From Streptomyces lavendulae subsp. lavendulae (GTDB lineage Bacteria > Actinomycetota > Actinomycetes > Streptomycetales > Streptomycetaceae): 64,000 nt of DNA. Numbering within the stretch: the stretch's first letter is position 1; each line of letters starts with the position of its first letter. Under the pieces are notes generated by a model, which ran no database searches, was not told the origin of the DNA, and worked only from the letters and a program-made list of their open reading frames with translations. The stretch spans positions 186,001-250,000 of the forward strand of contig NZ_CP024985.1 in assembly GCF_002803845.1 (NCBI RefSeq). The letters run 5' to 3'. A program made the translations under genes and the position numbers. This document shows, piece after piece, positions 52,058-60,904 of the stretch.

Positions 52058-52830
52058 GGTGCGTCTTCGAAAGATCGTTCGTTGGTGGATCATGTTTTCG
52101 TGATTCGTCGCCATGAACTGACTGATGTCGAGTGGGAGTTGCTGGCTCCGCTGATACCGAGTGCGGGCAGGGGCCGGCCTCGGGCGGAGGACCGTCGGGT
52201 GATCAACGGGATGGTCTACAAGATCCGGACCGGGGTTTCCTGGCGTGACCTGCCGGAACGTTACGGCCCGTGGAAGTCGGTCTACACGCGCTTCCGCCGC
52301 TATGCCATCGACGGTGTGTTCACCCGGGCACTGCAGCAGATCCAGGCCCAGGCCGACGCAGCCGGTGACATCGATTGGCTGGTCCAGATCGACTCCACCA
52401 TTGTCCGCGCCCACCAGCACGCCGCCGCCACCGGCCGAAAAAGGGGGAAGCACCGGACGGACGAACCGGACGATCACGCCCTCGGCCGATCCCGAGGAGG
52501 CCTGACTGCCAAAATCCATCTCGCCTGCGACGGCCGCGGTCGGCCCCTGGCCGTCCTGCTGACCCCGGGGCAACGGCATGACGGCGTCTGCGCGAGGCCT
52601 CTGCCCGAACGCATCCGAGTACCCCGCACCGGCCCCCGCCGGCCCCGCTGCCGACCGGACCATGTCATAGCAAGATCTACCGCCGCCGCAACACCGTCGA
52701 ACGCTGCTTCAACCAACTCAAAGGCTTCCGCGGCATCGCCACCCGCTACGAGAAAACCGCCGCCTCCTACGAAGCAGCGGTCACACTCGCATCACTTCTG
52801 CTCTGGGCAAGATCAATTTGAAGACGGACC
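52058..52830 (+). mobile_element. IS5-family element with internal deletion
   Basis: Ends GGTGCGTCTTC (52058) and GAAGACGGACC (to 52830) are imperfect inverted repeats, flanked by CTAG at 52054-52057 and 52831-52834. 773 bp instead of the ~900-980 bp of its relatives. Confidence 0.85.
52082..52821 (+). pseudogene. IS5-family transposase with internal deletion
   Basis: Reads R-R-H-E-L-T-D-V-E-W-E-L, Q-I-D-S-T-I-V-R-A-H-Q-H, A-L-G-R-S-R-G-G-L-T-A-K-I-H-L. At P-D-H-V-I-A (~52672) about 50 codons are missing, including the G-D-K-x-Y-S-S aspartate. Sequence resumes out of frame as Y-R-R-R-N-T-V-E-R-C-F-N. Inactive. Confidence 0.85.
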
Positions 52831-52937
52831 CTAGTGCCGCGTCAGAGAATCTTTGCCCTGTTTGGTCGTCAGGCGGGGCAAGCTCCAGGGCACGGCGGCG
52901 CGGCGGGGAAGAGGTTTTCTAACGCGACGCTACTGTT

Positions 52938-53744
52938 ATGAGGGTGGCGGGAATCAATGCCGACCGACGGTGGTCCGAGTCCATGCCGGCGGCCTATGAG
53001 CAGTACCTCGTGCCGGTGGTCTTCCAGCCTTTCGCCGGGGACCTGGCTGCCAGGGCGGCGGCACTCCGCCCTCGGCGAATCCTCGAACTGGCTGCAGGGA
53101 CTGGAGTCTTTACGTCTGCCCTGCTCGTGGCGGCACCGTCCGCCAAGGTGACGGCCACCGACCTGAACGAGGCCATGGTCGCTTTCGGGTCGGCTCGATC
53201 ACCGGGCGCAGTATGGCGGCAGGCCGACGCGCAGCGGCTGCCGTTCCCGGACGGGGGCTTTGACCTGGTGGCCTGCCAGTTTGGTGTGATGTTCTTTCCT
53301 GACCGCATCGGGGCCTTCGCCGAGGTCCGCCGGGTCCTCGCTCCGGGCGGCCGGTTCCTGTTCAACACCTGGGGCTCGCTTGGGGCGCACGCCTTCGAAT
53401 TCGCGCTGCAGGCCGGGCTGGAGCGGGCCTTTCCGGTCGACCCACCGCAGTTCTTCCGGACGGTTCCGCACGGCTACGCCGACCCCGCTGTCGTGGCCGC
53501 TGATCTGGCAGCCGCCGGGTTCGCCGTCGAGGAGGAGCAGGAGCTGACACTTCAGGGCTGGGCCGCGTCGACCGCCGACCTCGCCACCGGATACCTCACC
53601 GGAACACCGGTGCGCGCGGCCGTCGAGGAACGCGGCGACGGACCGGCCGTCCGCGCCACCGTCACCGAGGAGATGACGGCCCGGCTGGGCCCGGGGCCGG
53701 TCACCGCCCCGATGACGGCGTTTGTCTTCCGCGCCGCGGCCTGA
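52938..53744 (+). CDS. Class I SAM-dependent methyltransferase
   Basis: 268 residues. Motif I I-L-E-L-A-A-G-T-G-V-F-T, acidic end of strand 2 V-T-A-T-D-L-N-E-A-M, Q-A-D-A-Q-R-L-P-F-P-D-G-G-F-D-L-V-A-C-Q (motif II) and V-R-R-V-L-A-P-G-G-R-F-L-F-N-T-W. A UbiE-like small-molecule methyltransferase; substrate unknown. Starts ~100 bp from the IS5 right end and stands alone. Confidence 0.9.
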   Translation: MRVAGINADRRWSESMPAAYEQYLVPVVFQPFAGDLAARAAALRPRRILELAAGTGVFTSALLVAAPSAKVTATDLNEAMVAFGSARSPGAVWRQADAQRLPFPDGGFDLVACQFGVMFFPDRIGAFAEVRRVLAPGGRFLFNTWGSLGAHAFEFALQAGLERAFPVDPPQFFRTVPHGYADPAVVAADLAAAGFAVEEEQELTLQGWAASTADLATGYLTGTPVRAAVEERGDGPAVRATVTEEMTARLGPGPVTAPMTAFVFRAAA

Positions 53745-54043
53745 ACCGCAGCCCGCGCCCTTGCAAAGGATGGGAGTGAGTCGTTCTCGACGGGGTGCGT
53801 CCCACCGAGGCCATGCTCATCAGGCGACGTTGGCCCTGGCCACGACATTGCGTAGCCGTTCATCGGCTGCATGCTTGCATCCGAATGGTGATCCCACGGA
53901 TCGGCACGGACGATGATGCTCGAACCCTCTGAGCAGCGCCGGACCGCTTGGAACGGCGCGGGAGGGCGACACCGTACCGGTCTCAGTCACCATCGAAGCA
54001 TCCGGAGCACCACGAATACCCTGCAGTCTCGGGAAGTGATCAC

Positions 54044-55399
54044 ATGAGCACTCCGCCCAAGTCCAGACCTGGCTCGCGCCTGCAGGTGCGACAGGTGAGG
54101 ACTCCACCCAGGTCCGGAACCAGCTCACGCCTGCGGGCGCGACGGGTATCGAGGAGAACCCAGCAGTCACAGACCACCGCGGTATTGATCCTGCCGGTCC
54201 TCCTCCTGACGGCGTTCTACCTGGGTCTGTTCGGCTTCGAGGACCTCGACGAGGCCCTGACCTTCGTGGGTCGCATCACGGGCGCCGGCCTCATCGCGGC
54301 CTCGGCCATCTCACTCCTGGGCAGCGCCGCGGTCATGGACCACTGGTTCTGGAAGATCTTCCCCTACTCCGGAATGGTTGCGCTGGTCGGAACGGTCGCA
54401 GCATTGCTGACCAATGCCATGGTCCTATTCGAGATCTCGAACTCGGACTCTCTGTTCTACAAGACCCTGTTTGGCCTGCTCACGGCGGGCTCCGCATGGA
54501 CCGTCTTCGCGGTGTGGCGGACATTGAGCAAGATCCCGGCTCCGAAGCGGGTGGCCACGGCAGTCATCGCCTCCTCCGTATTCGCGATCGCCAATTTCGG
54601 CTATCAAAACCTCTATCAGCCATCCCAGCACGGCGCCAGGCCTGCCATCAAGTTGACCATGGGGCAGCCCGAATTGAACATGGACGGCAAGTCATTCGCC
54701 GTACCGGTCGACATTACGCTCGAAAACCACAGCGAGGTGGGCTTCTACATCATGGGCGCCGAGTTCCACGCCATGGGGCAAAAGGTGAAGGTGATCGAGC
54801 ATGACCGGCTCCGGCAGAAATGGCGTGATGACGCCCAGAAGTGGAAGGAGTACCAAGAGAGAAGCCCGCTCTCCCGCAGGGAAGAACATCAGGACGGCCA
54901 ACTGTTGGCGGCGCAGCCCTGGATGGCCCCTGGAGGCTACATCGAGGCGAGCGACTCGGTCGCCATTCGAACGCTCGTGCGACTTCCTATCGACACGCAG
55001 TACGACCAAGTGGCCTTTTACGCCACCGCGAGCCTCGCGCGCAAAGATCGACTCGGCCTGGATTCAGTTGCTTTTAAAAGCTACTCCTGGAAGGGTGGCA
55101 ACGTGCCCCAGTGGGTGAAGAGGCAGAAGGAATTCGACTCCCTCATTTACGTCGGCAGGGTGCATCAAAACAATTCAATCGACGAACGTACGATGGATCC
55201 CCGCTCCGTATCCATCTATTGGAAATTCGGCACGCACGGCGCAGAAGTGTCCGCATCCATCACAAAGAAGGGCGACGAAAATCGTGAACCCCGCGAAGCG
55301 GAAGTCCGCGCGGTAAGAGACCGATACGGCCTCGTCGATGCCCTGACGGGCCCGATCCAGCGATCACTGTGGGACATCAAGAGCAAGAGCCGTCAATGA
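54044..55399 (+). CDS. Hypothetical multi-span membrane protein
   Basis: ATG 54044; 451 residues. A basic N-terminus with two similar S-R-L-x-x-R-x-V segments is followed by about four membrane spans between residues 45 and 185 (V-L-I-L-P-V-L-L-L-T-A-F-Y-L-G-L-F). The large C-terminal domain is beta-rich and extracytoplasmic (F-A-V-P-V-D-I-T-L-E-N-H-S-E-V-G-F-Y). Not recognised. It runs toward the lasso operon and overlaps its last gene by 23 bp at the 3' ends. Confidence 0.7.
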   Translation: MSTPPKSRPGSRLQVRQVRTPPRSGTSSRLRARRVSRRTQQSQTTAVLILPVLLLTAFYLGLFGFEDLDEALTFVGRITGAGLIAASAISLLGSAAVMDHWFWKIFPYSGMVALVGTVAALLTNAMVLFEISNSDSLFYKTLFGLLTAGSAWTVFAVWRTLSKIPAPKRVATAVIASSVFAIANFGYQNLYQPSQHGARPAIKLTMGQPELNMDGKSFAVPVDITLENHSEVGFYIMGAEFHAMGQKVKVIEHDRLRQKWRDDAQKWKEYQERSPLSRREEHQDGQLLAAQPWMAPGGYIEASDSVAIRTLVRLPIDTQYDQVAFYATASLARKDRLGLDSVAFKSYSWKGGNVPQWVKRQKEFDSLIYVGRVHQNNSIDERTMDPRSVSIYWKFGTHGAEVSASITKKGDENREPREAEVRAVRDRYGLVDALTGPIQRSLWDIKSKSRQ

Positions 55400-57197
55400 C
55401 CGGCGCACCGGGCGCGCGGGGGCGTGGGGCCGCCAATCCGTCCAGCCACGCCACCAGGGCAAGTGAGCTGTTCATGCGATCCCAGGATTCTGCGTTCCCC
55501 ACGCCGAGCTGTGCCTCCCTCACTGCCCGGCACAGCACCTCGACGTCGAACATCTCCTCGACCAGCGGATGCCTCGCGGAGCGGCAGAGGTCGATGAGTT
55601 CATCGCCGTGTTTCCTCAAGCCGCGGGCGTAGAGCTGGTCGAAGGGCACCTTCACGGCTCGGTCGCGGATCCGGGAGGGGAGCAGATCTTCCATGGCCTC
55701 GCGCAGAACGGCCTTCGGACGGCCCGGATGGAACGTGGCTGCAACGGGGAGGCTGCGCATCGTGGCGGTGACCTCCCGGTCGAGGAAGGGGTGCGAGAGG
55801 AAGAATCCGTCCTGCCGTGCCCGGTGCCAGGACACGGAGTCGGGAGCGGCAAGGTAATTGGCCGCGTCGAGGAACGACTGTTCCGGCCTGCGTCCGAACA
55901 CGAAGCGGCTCTCCGCGATACTTGCCTCACGGTAGCCGTGGGCCGCTGCGAATCCCGATCGCAGCCAACGGGGGCGGGCGAAGCTTCCGAGGCCACCCAG
56001 CACGGTTCCGCGGTGGACGAGTGCTGTGATTCGCTCCGCTGCCAGCGGGAGGGATGGCCGCATGACGTAGTCGTAGACGACGTCGCGCACGCCGCGCTCG
56101 GTTCCCGCGGCCCAGGCGCGTGCCTGCTTCGTCATCTGCCGGAGCTGCCCTGTGCGGGCCAGTTTGTGCAGGTGGAGGGGGTTGGCGTCCACGATCGGGT
56201 CGGCCCCGCAGCCGGTCATGAGGATGTCACAGCCGAGTTCCGCCGCGGCGCCGTGGAGCCTGCTCCAGAACGGGGCGCGAAAGGCGTGCGCATGAGGCTC
56301 GTCCGCGTCTCCGGCGTGGTGTTCGAAGTCGTCGAAGTCAGCCACGTCGCCGGCGTCCACCATCACCGGGCGGGCTGCAGGTGCATGACGGCGAATCTCC
56401 TTCATGGCCTCTTCGAGGTACGACCGCTCCCCGGCCAGCTCCCCTGTGTCGAAGCGCCCGGCCAACAGGGCGAGGTCCTCACCGCGGCCCTGCCCCCTAC
56501 CCAGCAGGCGTGCTGCGAGCAACGCGATGCTGGTGGAGTCGGTGCCGCCCGAGACATGACATACCGTCATTCGGCCCACTCGCCGCCCGACGGCGCTCTC
56601 CAGTGCGAGGCGCAGGTTCTTCCCGGCCCCGCTGAGACGGAGCCCGTCCGCCGTCGATTCCCGCAGGGCGTCGGCTTCACCGACGCGTCCGCGCACCCGA
56701 CCGCGCATCTGCCCCGTGACCGAAAGTTCCACGACCTCGCCGCCGAGAATCCGGTGCACACCGGAGAACGGGGTGAGTCCCGAATGCGGTTGCGCCAGGT
56801 TCCCGGTCAGGTACCGGCAGAAGTAGCCGTGTTCCAGCCTTTCGAAGTCGCCCAGACAGCGCGCCGACGTACTCACCGCGCTCACACGCCCACCGGACTC
56901 CCTGAAGAACAGGGGAATGCGCGCATGACAGTCGCGCATCAGCACGATGCGATCGGGGTACACCAGGACAGCCGCGTAGTCGCCGATCGGCAGACGGGGT
57001 GTGGCTCCCGGTCGCCCAACTGCGTCCAGGAGCCCGCGTGCGCCCGCCACACGGTCACGGGCCGAGCCGACCCAGCCGACGACCACGGCGGTGCCGGCCC
57101 GTGAGGAGACCGTCGTCACCAGTCCGTGCCGCGCCATGGCCTCGGCCGCCCGGAGCCTGGGTGCGCCCCCGGCCCAGTCAAGGCGGAGTGCTTGCAT
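55377..57197 (-). CDS. Lasso-peptide cyclase, asparagine synthetase-like (McjC type)
   Basis: ATG 57197 lies one base after the stop of the B gene; 606 residues. The N-terminal ~200 residues are the glutaminase-like fold without the catalytic N-terminal cysteine. The synthetase half carries the PP-loop H-V-S-G-G-T-D-S-T-S-I-A, then M-T-G-C-G-A-D-P-I-V-D-A and the C-terminal G-R-P-K-A-V-L-R-E-A-M. Such enzymes adenylate an Asp/Glu side chain of the core peptide and close the macrolactam with its N-terminal amine. Partner genes are immediately upstream. A true glutamine-dependent Asn synthetase is unlikely without Cys1. Confidence 0.82.
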   Translation of the reverse strand: MQALRLDWAGGAPRLRAAEAMARHGLVTTVSSRAGTAVVVGWVGSARDRVAGARGLLDAVGRPGATPRLPIGDYAAVLVYPDRIVLMRDCHARIPLFFRESGGRVSAVSTSARCLGDFERLEHGYFCRYLTGNLAQPHSGLTPFSGVHRILGGEVVELSVTGQMRGRVRGRVGEADALRESTADGLRLSGAGKNLRLALESAVGRRVGRMTVCHVSGGTDSTSIALLAARLLGRGQGRGEDLALLAGRFDTGELAGERSYLEEAMKEIRRHAPAARPVMVDAGDVADFDDFEHHAGDADEPHAHAFRAPFWSRLHGAAAELGCDILMTGCGADPIVDANPLHLHKLARTGQLRQMTKQARAWAAGTERGVRDVVYDYVMRPSLPLAAERITALVHRGTVLGGLGSFARPRWLRSGFAAAHGYREASIAESRFVFGRRPEQSFLDAANYLAAPDSVSWHRARQDGFFLSHPFLDREVTATMRSLPVAATFHPGRPKAVLREAMEDLLPSRIRDRAVKVPFDQLYARGLRKHGDELIDLCRSARHPLVEEMFDVEVLCRAVREAQLGVGNAESWDRMNSSLALVAWLDGLAAPRPRAPGAPVIDGSCS

Positions 57198-57198
57198 G

Positions 57199-57825
57199 TC
57201 ACCGGCCGCCACAACTGATCGAGAGAACCGGCGTGAACCCGTGTCCGCGCGGATCTGCATCAGGGATGCACACGCCCGCCGAGGAGCTCCAGGCATGCAG
57301 GGCGAACGGGTGCTCGCGGACACCGACGTGAAGCACGGCATCGAGGCCGCACCGCCGCAGAAGGACGAACGCGGTCACGGCCTCGGCCTTGCAGTCGTCG
57401 TTGACGAACCAGCTTCTGCGGCCATGTGTGCGCAGTGCTCGTTTCAGCCGCGCCACCTCCTCCGCTGAAGGGAGGTCTGCACGTGCGCACACCGGGGCCG
57501 CCAAGGACAGGAGCCGAAGGACGCGCCCGAACCCGACGGTCCGGATCGAGAGATGCACTCCGCGCAGCCAGAGCCCGACCTCGGCGTCCGAGTACGCCTT
57601 TCGGCAAGCCGTCGCGCATCCGGTGCGGATGAGATCGGTGACGAGCTCGGCGCGCTCCTCAGCGCTTCCCACGATGAACTTCTCGACGTCCGTCGCCGTC
57701 ATGCCGAGAAAACGCGTCCGCCGCCTCCAGTCGGAAATCAGAGCACCGTTGGACATCCCGGTGACACGGCAGTGCGGTGACAGCATCCGCGTCATGGCCT
57801 CCAGGGCATCGGTCTCTTCTGTCAC
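57199..57825 (-). CDS. Lasso-peptide leader peptidase, RRE fused to transglutaminase-like domain (McjB type)
   Basis: I prefer GTG 57825 (M-T-E-E-T-D-A-L-E) to the longer TTG start at 57837; 208 residues, like McjB. The N-terminal ~70 residues fit the PqqD-like precursor-recognition element (H-C-R-V-T-G-M-S-N-G-A-L-I-S-D). The C-terminal ~110 residues are the B2 peptidase: catalytic cysteine in N-D-D-C-K-A-E-A, L-H-V-G-V-R-E-H-P-F, histidine in L-H-A-W-S-S, aspartate in C-I-P-D. It recognises the precursor leader and removes it. Same strand between precursor and cyclase; most actinobacterial clusters split RRE and peptidase into two genes, so the fusion is less usual here. Confidence 0.8.
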   Translation of the reverse strand: MTEETDALEAMTRMLSPHCRVTGMSNGALISDWRRRTRFLGMTATDVEKFIVGSAEERAELVTDLIRTGCATACRKAYSDAEVGLWLRGVHLSIRTVGFGRVLRLLSLAAPVCARADLPSAEEVARLKRALRTHGRRSWFVNDDCKAEAVTAFVLLRRCGLDAVLHVGVREHPFALHAWSSSAGVCIPDADPRGHGFTPVLSISCGGR

Positions 57826-57892
57826 CTCACACCCCAAACTCGGCCTGCCGCAGGTACTCTGCAGCAGGCCGAGTTCGACGTGGCGGGCTGTG

Positions 57893-58009
57893 TCAGGACT
57901 GGTACCCGTGACCGTCGTAGAGTTCCCCGCTGAAGCCTCGAATCAAGCGGCCGTTGCCAAACAAAACAAGCCGATGCGGTATACGGCGCCGCAGTCGTCG
58001 AAGGTACAT
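57893..58009 (-). CDS. Candidate lasso-peptide precursor, 38 residues
   Basis: ATG 58009 has GGAGG six bases upstream. The leader of about 24 residues is arginine-rich (M-Y-L-R-R-L-R-R-R-I-P-H-R-L). The proposed core is GFSGELYDGHGYQS: Gly1 and Asp8 would form an eight-residue macrolactam, leaving a six-residue tail. The ring pattern G-F-x-x-x-x-x-D equals that of the Streptomyces lasso peptide sungsanpin. The stop lies 67 bp before the B gene, so A-B-C form one operon. Against it: the usual threonine at leader position -2 is missing (Ile here). Confidence 0.6.
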   Translation of the reverse strand: MYLRRLRRRIPHRLVLFGNGRLIRGFSGELYDGHGYQS

Positions 58010-58377
58010 CGCCTACCTCCAGAATCAAGCAGCGTTGAACACTTCCGACGCTACTCTGCACCGCATGCCTCGCAACCGGACTGCGGGGCAGGGCCGTGGG
58101 GAGCGCAGCCACAGGCGGGGACGGCGCGGCCACGGCGAGGAAACGGGCTCGGTACACCGGGCACCATCTTTCGATGACGGTAGACGTGGACTGCGGCCAG
58201 CGGAACACGGTCCGGGGGCGGAGCCGCGGCGACATCCCGCGGGAGCGGCCGGACGGCGCAGCGGATCAACACCCACGGCGCGCGGCTGTTCGGGCGCCCT
58301 CATGCAGGATGGCGGTCGTGGCCGCTGCCAGCGCTGCGCCCCTCACCGCACCTCGGCGGCGAGGTCGCGGTGAAGTG
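58010..58377. other. Promoter-containing gap upstream of the lasso operon
   Basis: No gene seen. TTGCGA (58075-58070) and TAGCGT (58053-58048), 16 bp apart on the minus strand, are a possible promoter for the lasso genes. The rest is arginine-rich in every frame and looks non-coding. Confidence 0.35.
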
Positions 58378-59460
58378 TCACGCCGTCGCCGGTAATTCAA
58401 GGACCGCGCCGGTCTCCGGGTCCGCGGGGAAGCGCGCGGAGTACCCGTATCGCTCGCACAGCTCCGGATCAGCCCACCGGGCGGTGCGCTGCGTCCGGTA
58501 GTTGAACCACAGCGTCGGGCCGTCCGGTGCGGACAATACGACGCGGGCGAGTGCCTCGTCATCGGGATGGTGGTAGGTGTCACCGTTGGTGGATACGAGG
58601 TAGTGCCGGGCAGGAGCGACTTCGAGCAGGGCCTCGGTCACGTTCCGCCGGCTGGCGTGGTGGGGAAGTTTGAAGGCGTCCACCTCCAAGGCCCGCAGGC
58701 CGCGGTGGTCGGCCACCCCTTTCAGGCCTCCCCCGAGCACGGCGCCGAACGCGTCGGCCCCGAGCACGGCGCGGGCGCCATGGTGCTCGATCAGCAGCGC
58801 GATGCTGCTCCCGTTCGGAGCCGTCGTGTCATCGGTCGTCTCGTGGGCGGCGACGGCGGCCAGATCACCGAGGGGCTCCAGGACGTCGGGCCTCATGTCG
58901 GCCTGCCAGCCACGCCGGGCATGGTCGATGGTTTCGGACCACTCGCGCTCCAGCATCACCAGGCGCTCGTTGGTCGGTGAGAGCACGGTGATGTGCGGCC
59001 CGTCCGGGACCGGCACCTCGATGAACCCGAACTCGTCCCCGGTGTCGATGGGACCGCCGCCGAACGCTCGGTTCCACGGGAGTACGGGGCCGGCGGATAC
59101 CCCGAGCAACGCCGCCACCAGGCTCTCCCCCTGGGCAACGCTGCCCTCCACCCTGCCCTCTGCGGGCAGGTGCGGGGGGCCGTTGAACCAGTAGTCGCCG
59201 ACGTCTTCGGCGTACTCGCTCCGCAGGAACGGGAGCATGCCGCCTATGTGGTCGCTGTCGATGTGGGTCACCACCGCGACGTCAATGTGCCGCTCGTCGG
59301 GTTCGAGCCGGCTCAGCCTCTTTTCGAGCCGGGGCCAGGTGCCCGGAGGGCCGCCGTCGACGAGCATGCGCCAAGGCGGCCCGCTGCCGCGCGCGCACTC
59401 CACGAGCAGACAGTCGCCCAATCGCGCGGGCAGTACCTCGATGCGGATGGCTGTGTCCAT
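58378..59460 (-). CDS. MBL-fold metallohydrolase
   Basis: 360 residues. Metal motif T-H-I-D-S-D-H-I-G-G near residue 64 (H-x-D-x-D-H in place of H-x-H-x-D-H), further ligands in N-G-S-S-I-A-L-L-I and L-G-A-D-A, then K-L-P-H-H-A-S (His 270 region). This pattern belongs to the ComEC/Rec2-like and RNase-like MBL enzymes, often found in defence or toxin contexts. The start contains E-V-L-P-A-R-L-G-D-C-L-L-V-E. It diverges from the DUF2278 gene across ~250 bp. Confidence 0.85.
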   Translation of the reverse strand: MDTAIRIEVLPARLGDCLLVECARGSGPPWRMLVDGGPPGTWPRLEKRLSRLEPDERHIDVAVVTHIDSDHIGGMLPFLRSEYAEDVGDYWFNGPPHLPAEGRVEGSVAQGESLVAALLGVSAGPVLPWNRAFGGGPIDTGDEFGFIEVPVPDGPHITVLSPTNERLVMLEREWSETIDHARRGWQADMRPDVLEPLGDLAAVAAHETTDDTTAPNGSSIALLIEHHGARAVLGADAFGAVLGGGLKGVADHRGLRALEVDAFKLPHHASRRNVTEALLEVAPARHYLVSTNGDTYHHPDDEALARVVLSAPDGPTLWFNYRTQRTARWADPELCERYGYSARFPADPETGAVLELPATA

Positions 59461-59713
59461 GGGATCGTCTCCCTCCAGCCGGGCGCACCACCAAATCTAC
59501 GCTTGTCAGCCGGGCGCCGCAGCGCTGCGGGGAGGTACCGGCCCGTTCGTCGGCCGCAGGGCAGGCGGGTGAACATTGGGTGATTCGGTGTCCCGCCGGG
59601 GCGTGGTCGGGGGATAACGGCGAGGAGGATGAGCAGTCGGCAGGGCTGCCCCGGCTCGCCCAACGCCCACACCCCGGCCGCGCCGCTCCACACCGGAATC
59701 CAGAGGATGACCC

Positions 59714-60715
59714 ATGCCGCTAAAAGGTTATGGTGTCCTGGCCGCCCGCGCCGTCGACCGGCGCCGGGAGGGATCCAGAGATACTCCGCACTACCAGATC
59801 CACCTCACCGACAACGCCGGCACCCACTACCGGGCCGCCGTCAACGTGGAGTCACAGCAGGCGCCCTCCGAGCTCCTGTACCTGGCCGACGACGATTTCC
59901 GCCATCCCGTGACCGAGCTGCTCCCGCCGGCAGGCAGCGGATGGACGGCCCTCGTGTCACAAGCGGGCAAGGCCAGCCTGGACTTCATCCGCGGCAACCT
60001 GTTCGACCCCGCCGCGATGCGCATGCTCCCGCCCGATGTCGAGGGCGCCGACAACGACCTGGCCGACCTGCTCGACCACTACGTGCAGCGTGCCATCGCC
60101 GACCCGACCGCCGCCGTCTACGTCTTCGGTCAGCGGTTCGGCCCCGAGAAGAACATCCCGGACAAGGTGTTCGGCTTCCGGCCCGGCAACGGCGTACACG
60201 ACATCCACATGAACCAGGGCAACAGCGGCCGGTTCCACTCCGACAACGGCGTCTGGCAGGACGGCGCCTTGTTCGTGCACCTCCCCGCCGAAAACCGCTG
60301 GATCGCGATCTTCCTGGCCTTCCAGTCCCAGGCCTGGCACACCGCCGACCAAACCGGTCACCCCCTCGACACCGCACCGCTCCGCTCCGGCGACCGCGAC
60401 GAGCCCCTGCGGATCATGGCCGCACTGGTCCATCCCTCCGGCCCCGCGCCCGAAGCCGTCACCGTGCTGAACGTCTCGCCGACGCCGGTCGACCTTCAAG
60501 GTTGGCGGCTCACCGACCTCAACCAGCACACCCTGCCGCTCCCCGCCGGCACGCTCCAGCCCGGCGGCACCCTCACCGTCCCAGGCGGCAACGGATTCCA
60601 TCTCGACAACCAGGGCGGCACCATCACCCTCGTCAACCCGGACGGCATCAAAGTCCACGGCGTCGCCTACACCGCGAGAGAAGGCGCGCGCGAGGGACGG
60701 ACCATCACGTTCTGA
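59714..60715 (+). CDS. DUF2278 protein with C-terminal lamin-tail domain
   Basis: 333 residues. M-P-L-K-G-Y-G-V-L-A is the standard start of DUF2278 (YukJ-like) proteins, with H-Y-Q-I-H-L-T, G-V-H-D-I-H-M-N-Q-G-N and W-I-A-I-F-L-A-F-Q-S-Q-A-W-H-T as family landmarks over residues 1-220. The last ~95 residues are a lamin-tail domain (V-D-L-Q-G-W-R-L-T-D-L-N, G-G-T-L-T-V, L-V-N-P-D-G). Activity unknown; the conserved histidines suggest a hydrolase or nuclease. No signal peptide. Confidence 0.85.
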   Translation: MPLKGYGVLAARAVDRRREGSRDTPHYQIHLTDNAGTHYRAAVNVESQQAPSELLYLADDDFRHPVTELLPPAGSGWTALVSQAGKASLDFIRGNLFDPAAMRMLPPDVEGADNDLADLLDHYVQRAIADPTAAVYVFGQRFGPEKNIPDKVFGFRPGNGVHDIHMNQGNSGRFHSDNGVWQDGALFVHLPAENRWIAIFLAFQSQAWHTADQTGHPLDTAPLRSGDRDEPLRIMAALVHPSGPAPEAVTVLNVSPTPVDLQGWRLTDLNQHTLPLPAGTLQPGGTLTVPGGNGFHLDNQGGTITLVNPDGIKVHGVAYTAREGAREGRTITF

Positions 60716-60904
60716 ACACCACCCGCACCAGGCCCCACAGCACCCTCGTCGGCCGCCTGACCGGCAGGCGAGGGTGTTCTTGAGTACGGCCATGGGAGTG
60801 GATCTGCGGCTGCCGCCGGAATGGGGCGGCATGCCCGGGTACGTATGTGCACATTGGCTTTTGGTGCCACTGGAAGCATGACACCTTGTGGGAGCGGACT
60901 GGCC

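Noticed and set aside
55569..57104. 511-codon plus-strand frame opposite the lasso cyclase
   Set aside because: Antisense shadow caused by high GC; the minus-strand protein has all synthetase motifs.
57893..58100. Alternative lasso leader in another minus frame (L-I-L-E-V-G-D-V-P-S-T-T-A)
   Set aside because: It looks like the L-x-E-V-G-D-F-x-x-x-T leader motif, but is encoded by the ribosome site and start of the 38-residue frame, and no Asp or Glu follows at ring positions 7-9.
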